A stretch of 64,000 nt of DNA from Keratinibaculum paraultunense (GCF_016767175.1 NZ_CP068564.1:1922001-1986000), one strand, 5' to 3'; positions 32,827 through 42,241 are shown, counted from the first letter of the stretch. A program made the numbers and translations. Notes: generated from the letters alone by a model not told the origin.

Positions 32827-32855
32827 ACATTACCATACTGTAGTTTTTATGTCAA
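32827..32855 (-). promoter_or_regulatory. Promoter of rpoB-rpoC
   Basis: Minus-strand TTGACA (32855-32850), 17-bp spacer, TAATGT (32832-32827). It lies after the rplL terminator and gives rpoBC independent expression. Confidence 0.6.
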
Positions 32856-32874
32856 GTGTTTTTTTAAATCATAT

Positions 32875-32907
32875 AAAAAAGGCTCTCATTTCTTGAAAGC
32901 CTTTTTT
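32875..32907 (-). terminator. Terminator after rplL
   Basis: Stem AAAAAAGGCT / AGCCTTTTTT with T-run on the minus strand. It lies between rplL and the rpoB promoter. Confidence 0.85.
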
Positions 32908-32921
32908 ATATTAATAATCAA

Positions 32922-33305
32922 TTATTTTAATTCTACTTCTGCACCAACTTCTTCTAGTTTGGATTTTAATTCTTCTGCTTCTTCTTTTGCAATTCCTTCT
33001 TTAATTGGTTTTGGTGCATTGTCTACTAAATCTTTAGCTTCTTTTAATCCTAAACCAGTTATATCTCTAACAGCTTTAATAACTTTTATTTTTTCTTGTC
33101 CTGGTCCTTTCAATATAACATCAAATTCTGTCTTTTCTTCTTCTTGAGCTTCTCCTCCACCTGCTGCTGGTGCTGCTACAGTTGCAACTGGTGCTTGAGC
33201 ACTAACTCCAAATTCTTCTTCTAAAGCCTTTACTAATTCAGATAACTCTAATACTGTTAAACTCTTTACTTCTTCAATTAAATTTAATACTTTTTCACTT
33301 GCCAT
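32922..33305 (-). CDS. rplL: 50S ribosomal protein L7/L12
   Basis: The 127-residue stalk protein has an N-terminal dimerisation part, an Ala-rich hinge ([14 protein letters not shown]) and the factor-binding C-terminal domain ([20 protein letters not shown]). Multiple copies bind L10 to form the stalk. It follows rplJ under the L10 leader. Confidence 0.98.
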   Translation of the reverse strand: MASEKVLNLIEEVKSLTVLELSELVKALEEEFGVSAQAPVATVAAPAAGGGEAQEEEKTEFDVILKGPGQEKIKVIKAVRDITGLGLKEAKDLVDNAPKPIKEGIAKEEAEELKSKLEEVGAEVELK

Positions 33306-33340
33306 TTTTATATCCCTCCAAATATTTTCAATTTTAAGTT

Positions 33341-33886
33341 TTAAGCTCCTTGTGCTTCTTGTTTTTCTCTTATAGCATCTAATGCATATACAAGTTTTCT
33401 AATTGTACCTTGTAAAACATTAGCAAATCCTGCTATAGGTGCATTTAATCCGCCTAATACTTGTGCTATAAGAATTTCTTTTGATGGTAAGCTTGCTAAA
33501 TTCTTAACTTCATCTACATTTATTATCTTACCATCTATTATGCCTGCTTTAATTTCAAGTTCCTTATGTTTTTTTGCAAATTCATGAGTAATTTTAGCTA
33601 CCTGTACTGGGTCTTCAAAACCAAATGCAATTGCATTTGGTCCAGTTAAATATTGATTAAACTCTTCTAGACCTGCCTCTTTAAATGCAAATCTCATCAT
33701 GGTATTTTTATATACCTTATAATCAACTCCAGCCTCTCTGTATTTATTTCTTAATTCTGTTACTTCATCTACTTTTAACCCTCTATAATCTACAAGTACC
33801 ATGCCTTGAGCTTTATTAATTTTTTCAGTTATTTCATCAACTATTTTTTTCTTTTCTTCTAAAACCTTCTCCTTCAATAACTTCAC
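33341..33886 (-). CDS. rplJ: 50S ribosomal protein L10
   Basis: The 181-residue L10 has the N-terminal rRNA-binding domain ([20 protein letters not shown]) and a C-terminal helix that holds L7/L12 dimers. Complexed with L12 it represses its own leader RNA, which here lies directly upstream. Confidence 0.98.
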   Translation of the reverse strand: MKLLKEKVLEEKKKIVDEITEKINKAQGMVLVDYRGLKVDEVTELRNKYREAGVDYKVYKNTMMRFAFKEAGLEEFNQYLTGPNAIAFGFEDPVQVAKITHEFAKKHKELEIKAGIIDGKIINVDEVKNLASLPSKEILIAQVLGGLNAPIAGFANVLQGTIRKLVYALDAIREKQEAQGA

Positions 33887-34030
33887 CTCCCAAAGGCTAT
33901 AACAAATAAAGGTCTCTCCGTAGACATGGAGAGACCTTTAATCTCAAAATAATTTATTTCCGATCTCACCTCGGTAGGATAATTTTAAACCAATAGGTTC
34001 CTACTGTCTACGGTGCCTATTTAATTAACA
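33887..34030 (-). ncRNA. L10 leader RNA with attenuator
   Basis: The leader begins near CCGTAGACAGTAGGAACC, contains ATCCTACCGAGGTGAGATCG, and ends in a terminator hairpin. It matches the known Firmicutes L10 leader in position and in paired elements. The 5' segment CCGTAGACA (34013-34005) is the exact complement of TGTCTACGG in the terminator's loop and stem (33926-33918), so the two folds exclude one another. Confidence 0.85.
33908..33939 (-). terminator. Attenuator terminator in the L10 leader
   Basis: Stem AAAGGTCTCTCC / GGAGAGACCTTT followed by ATTTGTT on the minus strand, located just ahead of rplJ. It is conditional, controlled by the L10 leader. Confidence 0.85.
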
Positions 34031-34036
34031 AAAAAG

Positions 34037-34065
34037 ATTATATCAATAAATATAGTTTCTGTCAA
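34037..34065 (-). promoter_or_regulatory. Promoter of rplJ-rplL
   Basis: Perfect consensus on the minus strand: TTGACA (34065-34060), 17 bp, TATAAT (34042-34037). It starts 4 nt after the rplA stop codon. Confidence 0.88.
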
Positions 34066-34069
34066 CAAT

Positions 34070-34792
34070 TTATTTTTCTTTTTTTACAACAAATTTATCA
34101 ACTAATTGCTGTGGATTAACCTTTATACCAGGCCCCATAGTGCTTGATAGGGTAATACTTCTTAAATATCTACCTTTTGTAGCAGCTGGTCTAGCTTTAA
34201 TTATTTCCTCCATTATAGTAGCAAAATTTTCTTTTAATTTTTCTATGCCAAAAGAAACTTTTCCTATTGGCACATGTATTATACCTGATTTATCAACTCT
34301 ATATTCAACTTTACCAGCTTTAATTTCTTTTACTGCTTTTCCTACATCAAATGTAACTGTTCCTGATTTTGGATTAGGCATAAGCCCTTTGGGACCAAGG
34401 ATTCTACCAATTTTACCTACCACTCCCATCATATCAGGTGTAGCAACTACAACATCAAAATCAAGCCAGTTTTCATTTTGAATCTTTTCTACTAATTCTT
34501 CTCCACCTACATAATCTGCTCCTGCTTCTTCAGCTTCTTTGGCCTTTTCACCCTTAGCAAATACTAAAACAGTTCTAGTTCTTCCTGTACCATGAGGTAG
34601 CACTACTGCACCTCTTACTTGTTGATCTGCATGTTTAGGATCCACTCCAAGTTTTACTGCTAATTCAACAGTTTCATCAAAATTTGCTTTAGCAGTTTTT
34701 TGAACTAATTCTATTGCTTCTTCTACATCATATAAACGGGTTCTATCAACTAATTTAAAGCTTTCTTGATATTTTTTCCCTCTTTTTGACAT
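34070..34792 (-). CDS. rplA: 50S ribosomal protein L1
   Basis: The 240-residue L1 from the ATG at 34792, which follows AAGGAGG with good spacing and matches the family start [11 protein letters not shown]; an in-frame start 14 codons upstream only reads through this ribosome site. It has [21 protein letters not shown]1 forms the mobile stalk at the E site. Confidence 0.96.
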   Translation of the reverse strand: MSKRGKKYQESFKLVDRTRLYDVEEAIELVQKTAKANFDETVELAVKLGVDPKHADQQVRGAVVLPHGTGRTRTVLVFAKGEKAKEAEEAGADYVGGEELVEKIQNENWLDFDVVVATPDMMGVVGKIGRILGPKGLMPNPKSGTVTFDVGKAVKEIKAGKVEYRVDKSGIIHVPIGKVSFGIEKLKENFATIMEEIIKARPAATKGRYLRSITLSSTMGPGIKVNPQQLVDKFVVKKEK

Positions 34793-34848
34793 AATCGCAT
34801 ACCTCCTTGTGGTTGTAACGGAATATCCTCCCACTTATTTTAATTTTA

Positions 34849-35274
34849 TTAGTCTTCTACAACAACACCCATGCTTCGGGCTGTTCCAGCTACCATACTC
34901 ATGGCAGCTTCAATACTTGTTGTATTTAAATCTGGCATCTTTATCTCAGCAATTTCTTTAACTTTATCCTTAGAAATTGTACCAACTTTAGTTTTATTAG
35001 GTTCGCCAGAACCTTTTTCAATTCCTATAGCCTTCTTTATCAATACTGAAACAGGTGGTGTTTTAGTAACGAAGGTAAAAGATCTATCTTGGTAAACCGT
35101 AAGAATAACTGGTATAATCATTCCAGCTTGATCTGCAGTTCTTGCATTAAACTCTTTAGTAAATTGCATTATATTTACTCCATGAGGTCCTAATGCAGTA
35201 CCTACAGGTGGTGCTGGAGTAGCTTTGCCAGCTGGTATCTGTAATTTTACAACAGCTATGACTTTTTTAGCCAT
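34849..35274 (-). CDS. rplK: 50S ribosomal protein L11
   Basis: The 141-residue L11 has [20 protein letters not shown] and GTARSMGV near the C-terminus. It binds the GTPase-associated centre, target of thiostrepton. The Pro-rich loop is intact. Confidence 0.98.
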   Translation of the reverse strand: MAKKVIAVVKLQIPAGKATPAPPVGTALGPHGVNIMQFTKEFNARTADQAGMIIPVILTVYQDRSFTFVTKTPPVSVLIKKAIGIEKGSGEPNKTKVGTISKDKVKEIAEIKMPDLNTTSIEAAMSMVAGTARSMGVVVED

Positions 35275-35358
35275 ATTAATTCCACCTCCTCAATTCCTCT
35301 CTATATGTGGTTTTAAATTAAATCTATATAAAAAGCTTATTAGCTTTTATAAGCAATA

Positions 35359-35910
35359 CTATAACCTCTCTATCTGATCAAAATCCAATTCTACAAGGGT
35401 TTCTCTGCCAAACATGGATATATAAACTTTAATCTTTTTCTTTTCCAAATTAATGCTATCAACAGTTCCCATGAAATTTTCAAAAGGTCCTGTTATTACT
35501 TTAACAGAATCTCCTTCTTTTAAGTCTATAGATGGTAATGTTACATCTTGTACTCCTAAAGCTCTTACTTCTTCATCTGATAATGGCACTGGCTTAGAAC
35601 CTGGACCTACAAAACCTGTAACTCCTCTTGTGTTTCTTACAAGATACCAGGATACATCATTTATTATCATTTTTATAAGAACATATCCAGGGAAAAGTTT
35701 TCTTTCTTTAATCTTTTTATTACTACTTTTTGTATCTATATATTCTTCAGTAGGCACTACTACTTCAAATATGTCATCAATCATTCCCCTGTTTTCAACC
35801 ATTTTTTCAATGGTAGCTTTTACTTTATTTTCATAACCAGAGTAGGTGTGAACCACATACCATTTAGCCTTTTTTTCCCGCTCTGCTCTACTTTCATTAT
35901 TATCCACCAT
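35359..35910 (-). CDS. nusG: Transcription termination/antitermination protein NusG
   Basis: The 183-residue NusG has an NGN domain (KWYVVHTYSGYENKVKATIE) that binds the RNA polymerase clamp, and a C-terminal KOW domain (VITGPFENFMGTVDSINLEK). It follows secE in the usual order. Confidence 0.98.
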   Translation of the reverse strand: MVDNNESRAEREKKAKWYVVHTYSGYENKVKATIEKMVENRGMIDDIFEVVVPTEEYIDTKSSNKKIKERKLFPGYVLIKMIINDVSWYLVRNTRGVTGFVGPGSKPVPLSDEEVRALGVQDVTLPSIDLKEGDSVKVITGPFENFMGTVDSINLEKKKIKVYISMFGRETLVELDFDQIERL

Positions 35911-35948
35911 ATATTATTGGACCTTTAATGGTCCTTCCCTCCTTCTTG

Positions 35949-36155
35949 CTACTTAATAATCAATGATAATATTCGATGTATCCCTAAATCTAATACCCAT
36001 ACTATTAAACTTACAATAACACTGATTAAAACCACTACAACCGTATAGTTTATCAGTTCCTTCCTGCTTGGCCAAATAACTTTTTTCATTTCAGCTTTAA
36101 CACCTTTAAAATAAGTGCTTATTTTCCCTTTTTTTGCACCAGTTTGAGCTGACAT
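35949..36155 (-). CDS. secE: Preprotein translocase subunit SecE
   Basis: The 68-residue protein has a basic amphipathic segment (YFKGVKAEMKKVIWPSRKEL) and one C-terminal membrane helix. It is the short Gram-positive SecE, encoded directly before nusG. Confidence 0.97.
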   Translation of the reverse strand: MSAQTGAKKGKISTYFKGVKAEMKKVIWPSRKELINYTVVVVLISVIVSLIVWVLDLGIHRILSLIIK

Positions 36156-36184
36156 AAACTCACATCCTTACTTATTTATTCTTA

Positions 36185-36334
36185 CTACTTAGTTTCTTTA
36201 TGAACAGTGTGGGTTTTGCAAAACTTACAATACTTCCTAATCTCTAATCTCTCTGTATTGTTCCTTTTATTCTTAGTTGTAGTATAATTTCTTTGCTTAC
36301 AATCGGTACAGGCTAATATAATCCTATCCCTCAT
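36185..36334 (-). CDS. rpmG: 50S ribosomal protein L33, zinc type
   Basis: This 49-codon gene reads [20 protein letters not shown], then [17 protein letters not shown]. Two CxxC pairs (CTDC and CKFC) mark the zinc-binding L33. It starts the rpmG-secE-nusG-rplK-rplA run. Confidence 0.96.
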   Translation of the reverse strand: MRDRIILACTDCKQRNYTTTKNKRNNTERLEIRKYCKFCKTHTVHKETK

Positions 36335-36426
36335 TTGCTACACCTCCTACGCTAAATATAAATTATATAAAAACTTGAATTTTCGTCAGGCATAAATATA
36401 CTAATATAAACTATATTACTTAATAT

Positions 36427-36455
36427 AAACTATCACAAATTAAAAATTATGTCAA
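36427..36455 (-). promoter_or_regulatory. Promoter of rpmG-secE-nusG-rplKA
   Basis: Minus-strand TTGACA (36455-36450), 17-bp spacer, TAGTTT (36432-36427) preceded by TGA. The -10 is poor. TAATATAAACTAT occurs twice nearby (36402-36414 and 36420-36432). Confidence 0.5.
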
Positions 36456-36544
36456 TAAAAAAATCCTTCTAGCTTCCTTATCTTTTTTATAATTTTATCC
36501 AGATATTAAGAATAATACCAATAAAATTAACTTACTAAAACCTT

Positions 36545-36577
36545 AAAAAAGACCAAGCCAAAAGACCTGGTCTTTAT
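36545..36577 (-). terminator. Terminator after tuf (right copy)
   Basis: Minus-strand stem AAAGACCAGG / CTTGGTCTTT with a T-run. It ends the tRNA-tuf transcript. Confidence 0.8.
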
Positions 36578-36587
36578 TTATCCTACA

Positions 36588-37781
36588 TTACTCAATTATC
36601 TTAGTAACAACTCCAGCACCTACAGTTCTTCCACCTTCACGAATAGCAAATCTTAATCCTTCTTCCAATGCTATTGGAGTTATTAGTTCTATGGTAAATT
36701 TAGCATTGTCTCCTGGCATTACCATCTCTACGCCTTCTTGTAGTCTTATTTCTCCTGTTACATCTGTAGTTCTAAAGTAAAATTGTGGTCTATATCCATC
36801 AAAGAATGGAGTATGTCTTCCACCTTCTTCTTTTGTTAGTACGTATACTTCTGCTTCAAATTTTGTATGGGGAGTTATGCTTCCTGGTTTTGCTAGTACT
36901 TGACCTCTTTCTATTTCGTCTCTTTGTACGCCTCTTAACAATGCTCCTATATTATCTCCTGCTTGTGCTTCATCTAGTATCTTCCTAAACATTTCTATTC
37001 CTGTTACTACTACTTCTCTTGGTTCGTCTCTTAATCCAACTATTTCTACACTGTCTCCTGTCTTTATTACTCCTCTTTCTACTCTACCTGTTGCTACTGT
37101 TCCTCTTCCTGTTATACTAAATACGTCTTCTACTGGCATTAAAAATGGTTTGTCTATTTCTCTTTCTGGTTCTGGTATGTCTCTATCTACTGCTTCCATT
37201 AGTTCCATTATCTTGTCTCCCCATGGACCTTCTGGGTCTTCTATAGCTTTTAGTGCTGAACCTACTATTACACTCGTATTATCTCCATCAAATCCATATT
37301 CGCTTAGTAGTTCTCTTACTTCCATTTCTACTAGTTCAATTAATTCTTCATCGTCTACCATGTCTGCTTTGTTTAAAAATACTACTATATTTGGTACACC
37401 TACTTGCCTTGCTAATAATATATGCTCTCTTGTTTGGGGCATCGCTCCGTCTGCTGCTGATACTACAAGAATTGCTCCGTCCATTTGTGCTGCTCCTGTA
37501 ATCATATTCTTTACATAGTCAGCATGCCCTGGACAGTCTACGTGGGCATAGTGACGATTTTCTGTTTCATATTCTACGTGAGATGTAGATATAGTTATTC
37601 CTCTTTCCCTTTCTTCTGGAGCTTTGTCTATATTGTCATAACTCATTACTTGCCCTGCCCCTAGTCTTTTGTTTAATACTGTTGTTATTGCTGCTGTTAA
37701 TGTAGTTTTACCATGGTCTACGTGACCTATTGTACCTATATTTACATGAGGTTTAGTTCTTTCAAATTTTTCTTTAGCCAT
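36588..37781 (-). CDS. tuf: Elongation factor Tu (right copy)
   Basis: The 397-residue EF-Tu is identical to the copy at 20694-21887 except for Thr instead of Ala in [10 protein letters not shown], with only a few silent base differences. It is preceded by tRNA-Thr and followed by its own terminator, a context like the tRNA-tufB arrangement of other bacteria. The near-identity indicates gene conversion. Confidence 0.99.
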   Translation of the reverse strand: MAKEKFERTKPHVNIGTIGHVDHGKTTLTAAITTVLNKRLGAGQVMSYDNIDKAPEERERGITISTSHVEYETENRHYAHVDCPGHADYVKNMITGAAQMDGAILVVSAADGAMPQTREHILLARQVGVPNIVVFLNKADMVDDEELIELVEMEVRELLSEYGFDGDNTSVIVGSALKAIEDPEGPWGDKIMELMEAVDRDIPEPEREIDKPFLMPVEDVFSITGRGTVATGRVERGVIKTGDSVEIVGLRDEPREVVVTGIEMFRKILDEAQAGDNIGALLRGVQRDEIERGQVLAKPGSITPHTKFEAEVYVLTKEEGGRHTPFFDGYRPQFYFRTTDVTGEIRLQEGVEMVMPGDNAKFTIELITPIALEEGLRFAIREGGRTVGAGVVTKIIE

Positions 37782-37886
37782 TTTCTATTCCTCCTTAATT
37801 ATTTTTTCGTAAATCAAATTTTCCCATAGTAATTTATAAAACTGATTATAAGAAAACTGCCCCTGGTGTTTCTATATTGTTAATTT

Positions 37887-37962
37887 TGGAGCCCATGACC
37901 GGACTCGAACCGGTGACCTCTTGCTTACCATGCAAGTGCTCTACCTGCTGAGCTACATGGGC
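37887..37962 (-). tRNA. tRNA-Thr (anticodon GGU)
   Basis: The 76-nt cloverleaf runs from GCCCATG to the encoded CCA. The acceptor stem is GCCCATG/CATGGGC, the anticodon loop ATGGTAA has anticodon GGT inside stem CTTGC/GCAAG, and the T-arm is CCGGTTCGAGTCCGG. Confidence 0.96.
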
Positions 37963-37983
37963 ATCTTGTATCCACTGTAACAT

Positions 37984-38012
37984 ATTTTACTACCAACATA
38001 TTTTATTGTCAA
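37984..38012 (-). promoter_or_regulatory. Promoter of tRNA-Thr and tuf
   Basis: Minus-strand TTGACA (38012-38007), 17 bp, TAAAAT (37989-37984), about 20 nt before the tRNA. It starts 9 nt after the sigH stop codon. Confidence 0.8.
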
Positions 38013-38020
38013 TAGCCAAA

Positions 38021-38671
38021 TTAATTTTCTCTTAATTCAAGGTACCTCTCTAATTTCCGTTTTACTCTTTGTAAAGCATTATCAATACTTTTAACATGCC
38101 TATTCAATTCATCGGCAATCTCTTGATATGTTTTCCCTTCTAGGTATGCCATAAGTACATCCCATTCTAAATCACTTAATAGTTCAACCATCTGATTTTC
38201 CATAAAACACAATTCTTCACTACTAATTACCAACTCCTCTGGATCAGTAACTTTCGTTCCTGATATTACATCTAATAAAGTCCTATCAGATTCCTCGTCA
38301 TATATAGGCTTATTCAAAGATATGTAAGAATTTAATGGTATATGTTTTTGTCTTGTAGCCGTTTTAATTGCAGTAATTATCTGTCTTGTTATACAAAGTT
38401 CTGCAAAAGCTTTAAAAGAAGTTAGCTTGTCCTTATCATAATCACGAATAGCTTTATAAAGACCAATCATTCCTTCTTGAATAATATCTTCATTATCTGC
38501 TCCTATTAAAAAATAAGATCTGGATTTTAATTTGACAAAACTTTTATATTTTGACATTAAATAGTCTAATGCTAAGGGATCTCCAGTTTTAGCTCTTTCT
38601 ACTACATCTTCATCTTTCATATCATCATAGATAGACATATCTAAATCTTTGTACAACCCTAATCCCACCAC
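38021..38671 (-). CDS. sigH: RNA polymerase sigma factor SigH
   Basis: Sigma-70-family factor controlling the transition to sporulation. Regions 2 (LMSKYKSFVKLKSRSYFLIG, then DIIQEGMIGLYKAIRDYD) and 4 (LSDLEWDVLMAYLEGKTYQE) are clear. I chose the GTG at 38671 (216 residues) because GGAGGGG sits 4 nt before it, and because the in-frame ATG at 38707 would lie almost at the transcription start of the promoter at 38718-38746. The downstream position after rlmB and rae1 matches Bacillus. Confidence 0.94.
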   Translation of the reverse strand: MVGLGLYKDLDMSIYDDMKDEDVVERAKTGDPLALDYLMSKYKSFVKLKSRSYFLIGADNEDIIQEGMIGLYKAIRDYDKDKLTSFKAFAELCITRQIITAIKTATRQKHIPLNSYISLNKPIYDEESDRTLLDVISGTKVTDPEELVISSEELCFMENQMVELLSDLEWDVLMAYLEGKTYQEIADELNRHVKSIDNALQRVKRKLERYLELREN

Positions 38672-38717
38672 ATATCCCCTCCAGTATTTGATAAAAGATA
38701 TTGCCATAATTAACTAA

Positions 38718-38746
38718 ATTATAGTTAATTATAAAGGAATAGTCAA
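38718..38746 (-). promoter_or_regulatory. Promoter of sigH
   Basis: Minus-strand TTGACT (38746-38741), 17 bp, TATAAT (38723-38718). The -35 element lies in the loop and stem of the hairpin that ends rae1. Confidence 0.75.
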
Positions 38747-38757
38747 GCTATTCCTTT
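38732..38757 (-). terminator. Hairpin overlapping the rae1 stop codon
   Basis: AAAGGAATAG / CTATTCCTTT stem with loop CTTGA; the rae1 stop codon (38750-38748) is inside it. The T-run is strong on the plus strand but weak on the minus strand, so read-through into sigH is possible. Confidence 0.55.
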
Positions 38758-39281
38758 TTTTTAATCAACTTGTTAAGTTTTTCTATTGTTTCTTCATCTA
38801 ATTTTCCCAATAAAATATCATTTTTTTCATTCTCTATCTTCCTTTTTTGTCTTATCATTCTCTTATACCCCTTTATTTCCAACTCCAATTCTCTAGCGGA
38901 TATCCGAGTACCCCCTCTGCCTAATACTATCTGTTGTTCCATCCAATCAGAAGTAGCAACTCTAATTTTTTCTATTCTCCCTAAATCATCCAATACCTTT
39001 TCTATATATTGATCTGCTGTCTCGTACTCTTTAGTGTAAACAACTTCTACTTCTTTCACAATTTCTCTTTTCCCACTGTTTCCTTTTACCATATGAGCGT
39101 CAAATACTATTATTGTTTTGATCCCAGAATAATGCTGATATTCAGACATTATATCTATTAACTCTTCCCTTGCCACCTCTAAACTTATATTGCTCAACTC
39201 CCGTAAGTTTTCCCAGGAATTGATTATGTTATAGCCATCAACAAATAAATATTCCTTAGGTTTTCTGTCTTTTCCTGCCAC
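38748..39281 (-). CDS. rae1: NYN-domain ribosome-associated endoribonuclease Rae1 (YacP)
   Basis: The 177-residue NYN/PIN-like protein has YLFVDGYNIINSWENLREL at the start and conserved acidic residues (IIVFDAH, VATSDWMEQ). In Bacillus, Rae1 enters the ribosomal A site and cuts certain mRNAs. It overlaps rlmB by 26 nt. The GTG at 39281 lacks a clear ribosome site, so the exact start is uncertain. Confidence 0.88.
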   Translation of the reverse strand: MAGKDRKPKEYLFVDGYNIINSWENLRELSNISLEVAREELIDIMSEYQHYSGIKTIIVFDAHMVKGNSGKREIVKEVEVVYTKEYETADQYIEKVLDDLGRIEKIRVATSDWMEQQIVLGRGGTRISARELELEIKGYKRMIRQKRKIENEKNDILLGKLDEETIEKLNKLIKKKE

Positions 39282-40008
39282 GATTTTGTCTTACCACTTC
39301 ATATATAAGTATTGAGGCGGCATTAGAAGCGTTTAATGATGCAATATCTCCAAACATGGGGATTTTTAATAAAAAATCACATTTTTCCTTAACCAATCTA
39401 GATATACCTTTACCTTCACTACCTATTACCAATGCTATAGGTCCTGTTAATTCTACATTATAATAATCTTCTCCTTCTACATCAGCACCATATATCCAAA
39501 GATCTTTCTTTTTTAAATATTCTATTGTATCAGATATATTATTAACCTTTGCAATTAACATATGCTCCACTGCACCTGCTGAACTTTTGTAAACTCCTTC
39601 TGTAACTTGAGCAGCTCTTCTGTTAGGAATTATAACTCCATGCACTCCAGCACATTCAGCAGTACGAACTATAGCTCCTAGATTATGAGGATCTTCTATT
39701 CCATCAAGTATTAATATAAAAGGAGACTGGCTTGATTTTTTAGCTTTTTGCAATATTTCATCCACAGAAGAATATACATAAGGAGCAATCAAAGCAGCTA
39801 CTCCTTGATGGACGCTTCCTTTGGATATATTATCTAGTTTAGATTTGTCTACCTGTTGTATCGGTATGCCCCTATCTTTAGCTATACCTATAATTTTATT
39901 TATGGAACCTTTTAATTCTCCTTTTAATACAAATATCCTCTCTATTTCTTTTCCTGTTTTTAATACTTCCAATACAGGATTTCTTCCAACTATATATTGC
40001 TCCTTCAT
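39256..40008 (-). CDS. rlmB: 23S rRNA (guanosine-2'-O)-methyltransferase RlmB
   Basis: This 250-residue SpoU-family (SPOUT) methyltransferase has an N-terminal substrate-binding domain (YIVGRNPVLEVLKTGKEIER) and knot motifs LDGIEDPHNLGAIVRTAEC, VIGSEGKGISRLV and SLNASNAASI. It modifies G2251-equivalent of 23S rRNA. It follows thyX. Confidence 0.93.
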   Translation of the reverse strand: MKEQYIVGRNPVLEVLKTGKEIERIFVLKGELKGSINKIIGIAKDRGIPIQQVDKSKLDNISKGSVHQGVAALIAPYVYSSVDEILQKAKKSSQSPFILILDGIEDPHNLGAIVRTAECAGVHGVIIPNRRAAQVTEGVYKSSAGAVEHMLIAKVNNISDTIEYLKKKDLWIYGADVEGEDYYNVELTGPIALVIGSEGKGISRLVKEKCDFLLKIPMFGDIASLNASNAASILIYEVVRQNRGRKRQKT

Positions 40009-40041
40009 GATAGATTCCTACTTTCTATATATGTTTAACTT

Positions 40042-40800
40042 TTATATATTAGCAAACCTCTCTCTAACTTCCAGTATTTTCCCACAAGTCATATTGCCTT
40101 CAGGACAAGCTCCTTTTAAACATGCAGGACCTGCATGTTTAAACAAAATAGGATATACTCCCTTGACTAATTTTAACATTTCCATTGCCATATTCCTTAT
40201 TTCCCATTGTGCTCGATTGCATGTACGAAGTCTAAAGAAATTTAATAGGGAACGGGCATTCATTGTGAACACTATTTTAGTTTCACAAGCATTGGGAAAC
40301 ACATATCGGGCATCTTCTATAGCCAACTTTTCCGCTTTTCGTTTAGCTTCTTTTTGTCCTACTCCTTGTTTTATAAAATCGTTGTAATATTTATTAAACA
40401 ATATATCTGTTAATCTATTATAATATTGTTGATCTTTTTCCATAGCTTCTATAAATATTTTTTTTGCTTGTTCATTTTCTGCAATAGATGGAGGTATTAT
40501 ATATTCAAATTGTTCTAGTCTTACATATCTTTGAGATTGTTGTGAATAACTGGCTATTCTGTGTCTAACTAGTTGGTGCGTTAATGTTCTAGATACCCCT
40601 TCTACTCCAAAGGTAAAACTTACATGCTCCATGGGGGATTCATGCCCTAAATCCATTAACATATCTAAAAATTTTTCTATGCTTTTGCCCTCTAAATTAT
40701 CCTCTATCTCTCCAATTCCCACAGAGGAATAGCACAATTTAGCTGCCGAAGCAACTAATTTTTCTCCTTCTTGAGTATATCTTAATAATTCTACTTTCAA
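40042..40800 (-). CDS. thyX: FAD-dependent thymidylate synthase ThyX
   Basis: The 252-residue enzyme makes dTMP from dUMP with methylene-tetrahydrofolate, FAD and NADPH. The ThyX motif [14 protein letters not shown] starts at residue 79. It is an alternative to ThyA. In related clostridia it lies between cysS or mrnC and rlmB; here mrnC is absent from this interval. Confidence 0.96.
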   Translation of the reverse strand: MKVELLRYTQEGEKLVASAAKLCYSSVGIGEIEDNLEGKSIEKFLDMLMDLGHESPMEHVSFTFGVEGVSRTLTHQLVRHRIASYSQQSQRYVRLEQFEYIIPPSIAENEQAKKIFIEAMEKDQQYYNRLTDILFNKYYNDFIKQGVGQKEAKRKAEKLAIEDARYVFPNACETKIVFTMNARSLLNFFRLRTCNRAQWEIRNMAMEMLKLVKGVYPILFKHAGPACLKGACPEGNMTCGKILEVRERFANI

Positions 40801-40815
40801 GCCTTTACCCCCTTT

Positions 40816-42213
40816 CTATATTCTTTTCCATTTTACCCCTTCAGGAGTATCCTCTAATAAGATACCTTTTTTCTTTAATTGATCTCTTATACTATCAGCC
40901 AATTCATAATTTTTATCCTTTCTTGCCTGAGTTCTTTTTTCTATTAACTTTATTATATCTTCTTCTAAAATTTCATCCTCTTTTGATAATATTCCCAGTA
41001 CATTTGATAGTTCCATTAATGTATCATAAGTATATTGTATCACATGTTTAGGAGTTCTTTCATTAAATTTAGTATTAGAATATTTTACTATGTCAAATAA
41101 GCTAGCTATGGCATCTGCAGTATTTAAGTCATCCTCCATACTTTCTATAAAATTAGCTTTATATATATTTATCTGCTTAAGTATAACTTCATCTTCTTCC
41201 TTTAATTCTCTATCTGTTCCTTTTTCCAACAAATATTCTAAGTTCTTCTTACCATTATATAGCCTTTCTAAAGCATTCTCTAATTGTTCCATCACTTCTC
41301 TACTAAAATTGATTGGATTTCTATAATGAGCAGATATTAAAAAGAAACGAAGTACCTCCAAATCAAATTCCTTTTTTATATCCCTAACTGTAAAAAAATT
41401 ACCTAAGGACTTGCTCATCTTTTGATTTTCTATCGTGAGCATTCCATTATGAAGCCAGTAGTTTGCAAAAGGTTTCCCCGTTAAGGTTTCTGATTGGGCA
41501 ATTTCATTTTCATGGTGAGGAAATTGAAGATCTTCTCCACCAGCATGAATATCTATAGTATCCCCTAATAAAACTTTAGCCATTACAGAACACTCTATAT
41601 GCCAACCAGGTCTTCCCTTGCCCCAAGGACTATCCCACCAAGGTTCTCCTTCTTTAGCTTTTTTCCATAATACAAAATCTAGTGGATTTCTTTTCTCATC
41701 ATTTACTGCTATTCGAGCTCCTGATATTAATTCGTCAATATTCTTTTTAGATAACTTTCCATAGTCCTTTGCACTATTTATATTAAAATATACATTGCCA
41801 TCTACATTATAAGCTGCACCTTTTTCAATTAAACCTTCAATAAACTTAATTATATGGTCTATAAATTCTGTAGCTCTAGGATGAATTGTATTTTCTTCAT
41901 ATAGATTTAATCCCTTTGCATCTTCTAAAAAAGCTTCAATATATTTATCAGCTATCTCTCTCGTTGATGTCCCTTCTTTATTAGCTCTATTTATAATCTT
42001 ATCATCTATATCGGTAAAATTTACCACATATTTCACATTATATCCTTTGTATATAAAATATCGCCTCAAGGTGTCAAATACTACCAAAGGACGTGCATTA
42101 CCTACATGAATATAATCATATACGGTAGGTCCACATACATACATAGTTACTTTGCCCTCTTTAATTGGTATAAATTCTTCTTTTTTTCTAGTTAAAGTAT
42201 TATATAGTTTCAC
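40816..42213 (-). CDS. cysS: Cysteine--tRNA ligase
   Basis: The 465-residue class I synthetase has the zinc-site Cys of VCGPTVYDYIHVGNARPLVV (HIGH-type motif HVGN), the ECS of HIECSVMAKV, and KMSKSLGNFFTV. The ribosome site is AGGAGG. Two hairpins separate it from gltX. Confidence 0.98.
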   Translation of the reverse strand: MKLYNTLTRKKEEFIPIKEGKVTMYVCGPTVYDYIHVGNARPLVVFDTLRRYFIYKGYNVKYVVNFTDIDDKIINRANKEGTSTREIADKYIEAFLEDAKGLNLYEENTIHPRATEFIDHIIKFIEGLIEKGAAYNVDGNVYFNINSAKDYGKLSKKNIDELISGARIAVNDEKRNPLDFVLWKKAKEGEPWWDSPWGKGRPGWHIECSVMAKVLLGDTIDIHAGGEDLQFPHHENEIAQSETLTGKPFANYWLHNGMLTIENQKMSKSLGNFFTVRDIKKEFDLEVLRFFLISAHYRNPINFSREVMEQLENALERLYNGKKNLEYLLEKGTDRELKEEDEVILKQINIYKANFIESMEDDLNTADAIASLFDIVKYSNTKFNERTPKHVIQYTYDTLMELSNVLGILSKEDEILEEDIIKLIEKRTQARKDKNYELADSIRDQLKKKGILLEDTPEGVKWKRI

Positions 42214-42241
42214 TCTAAATCCTCCTCTCTTTGGAACAATA

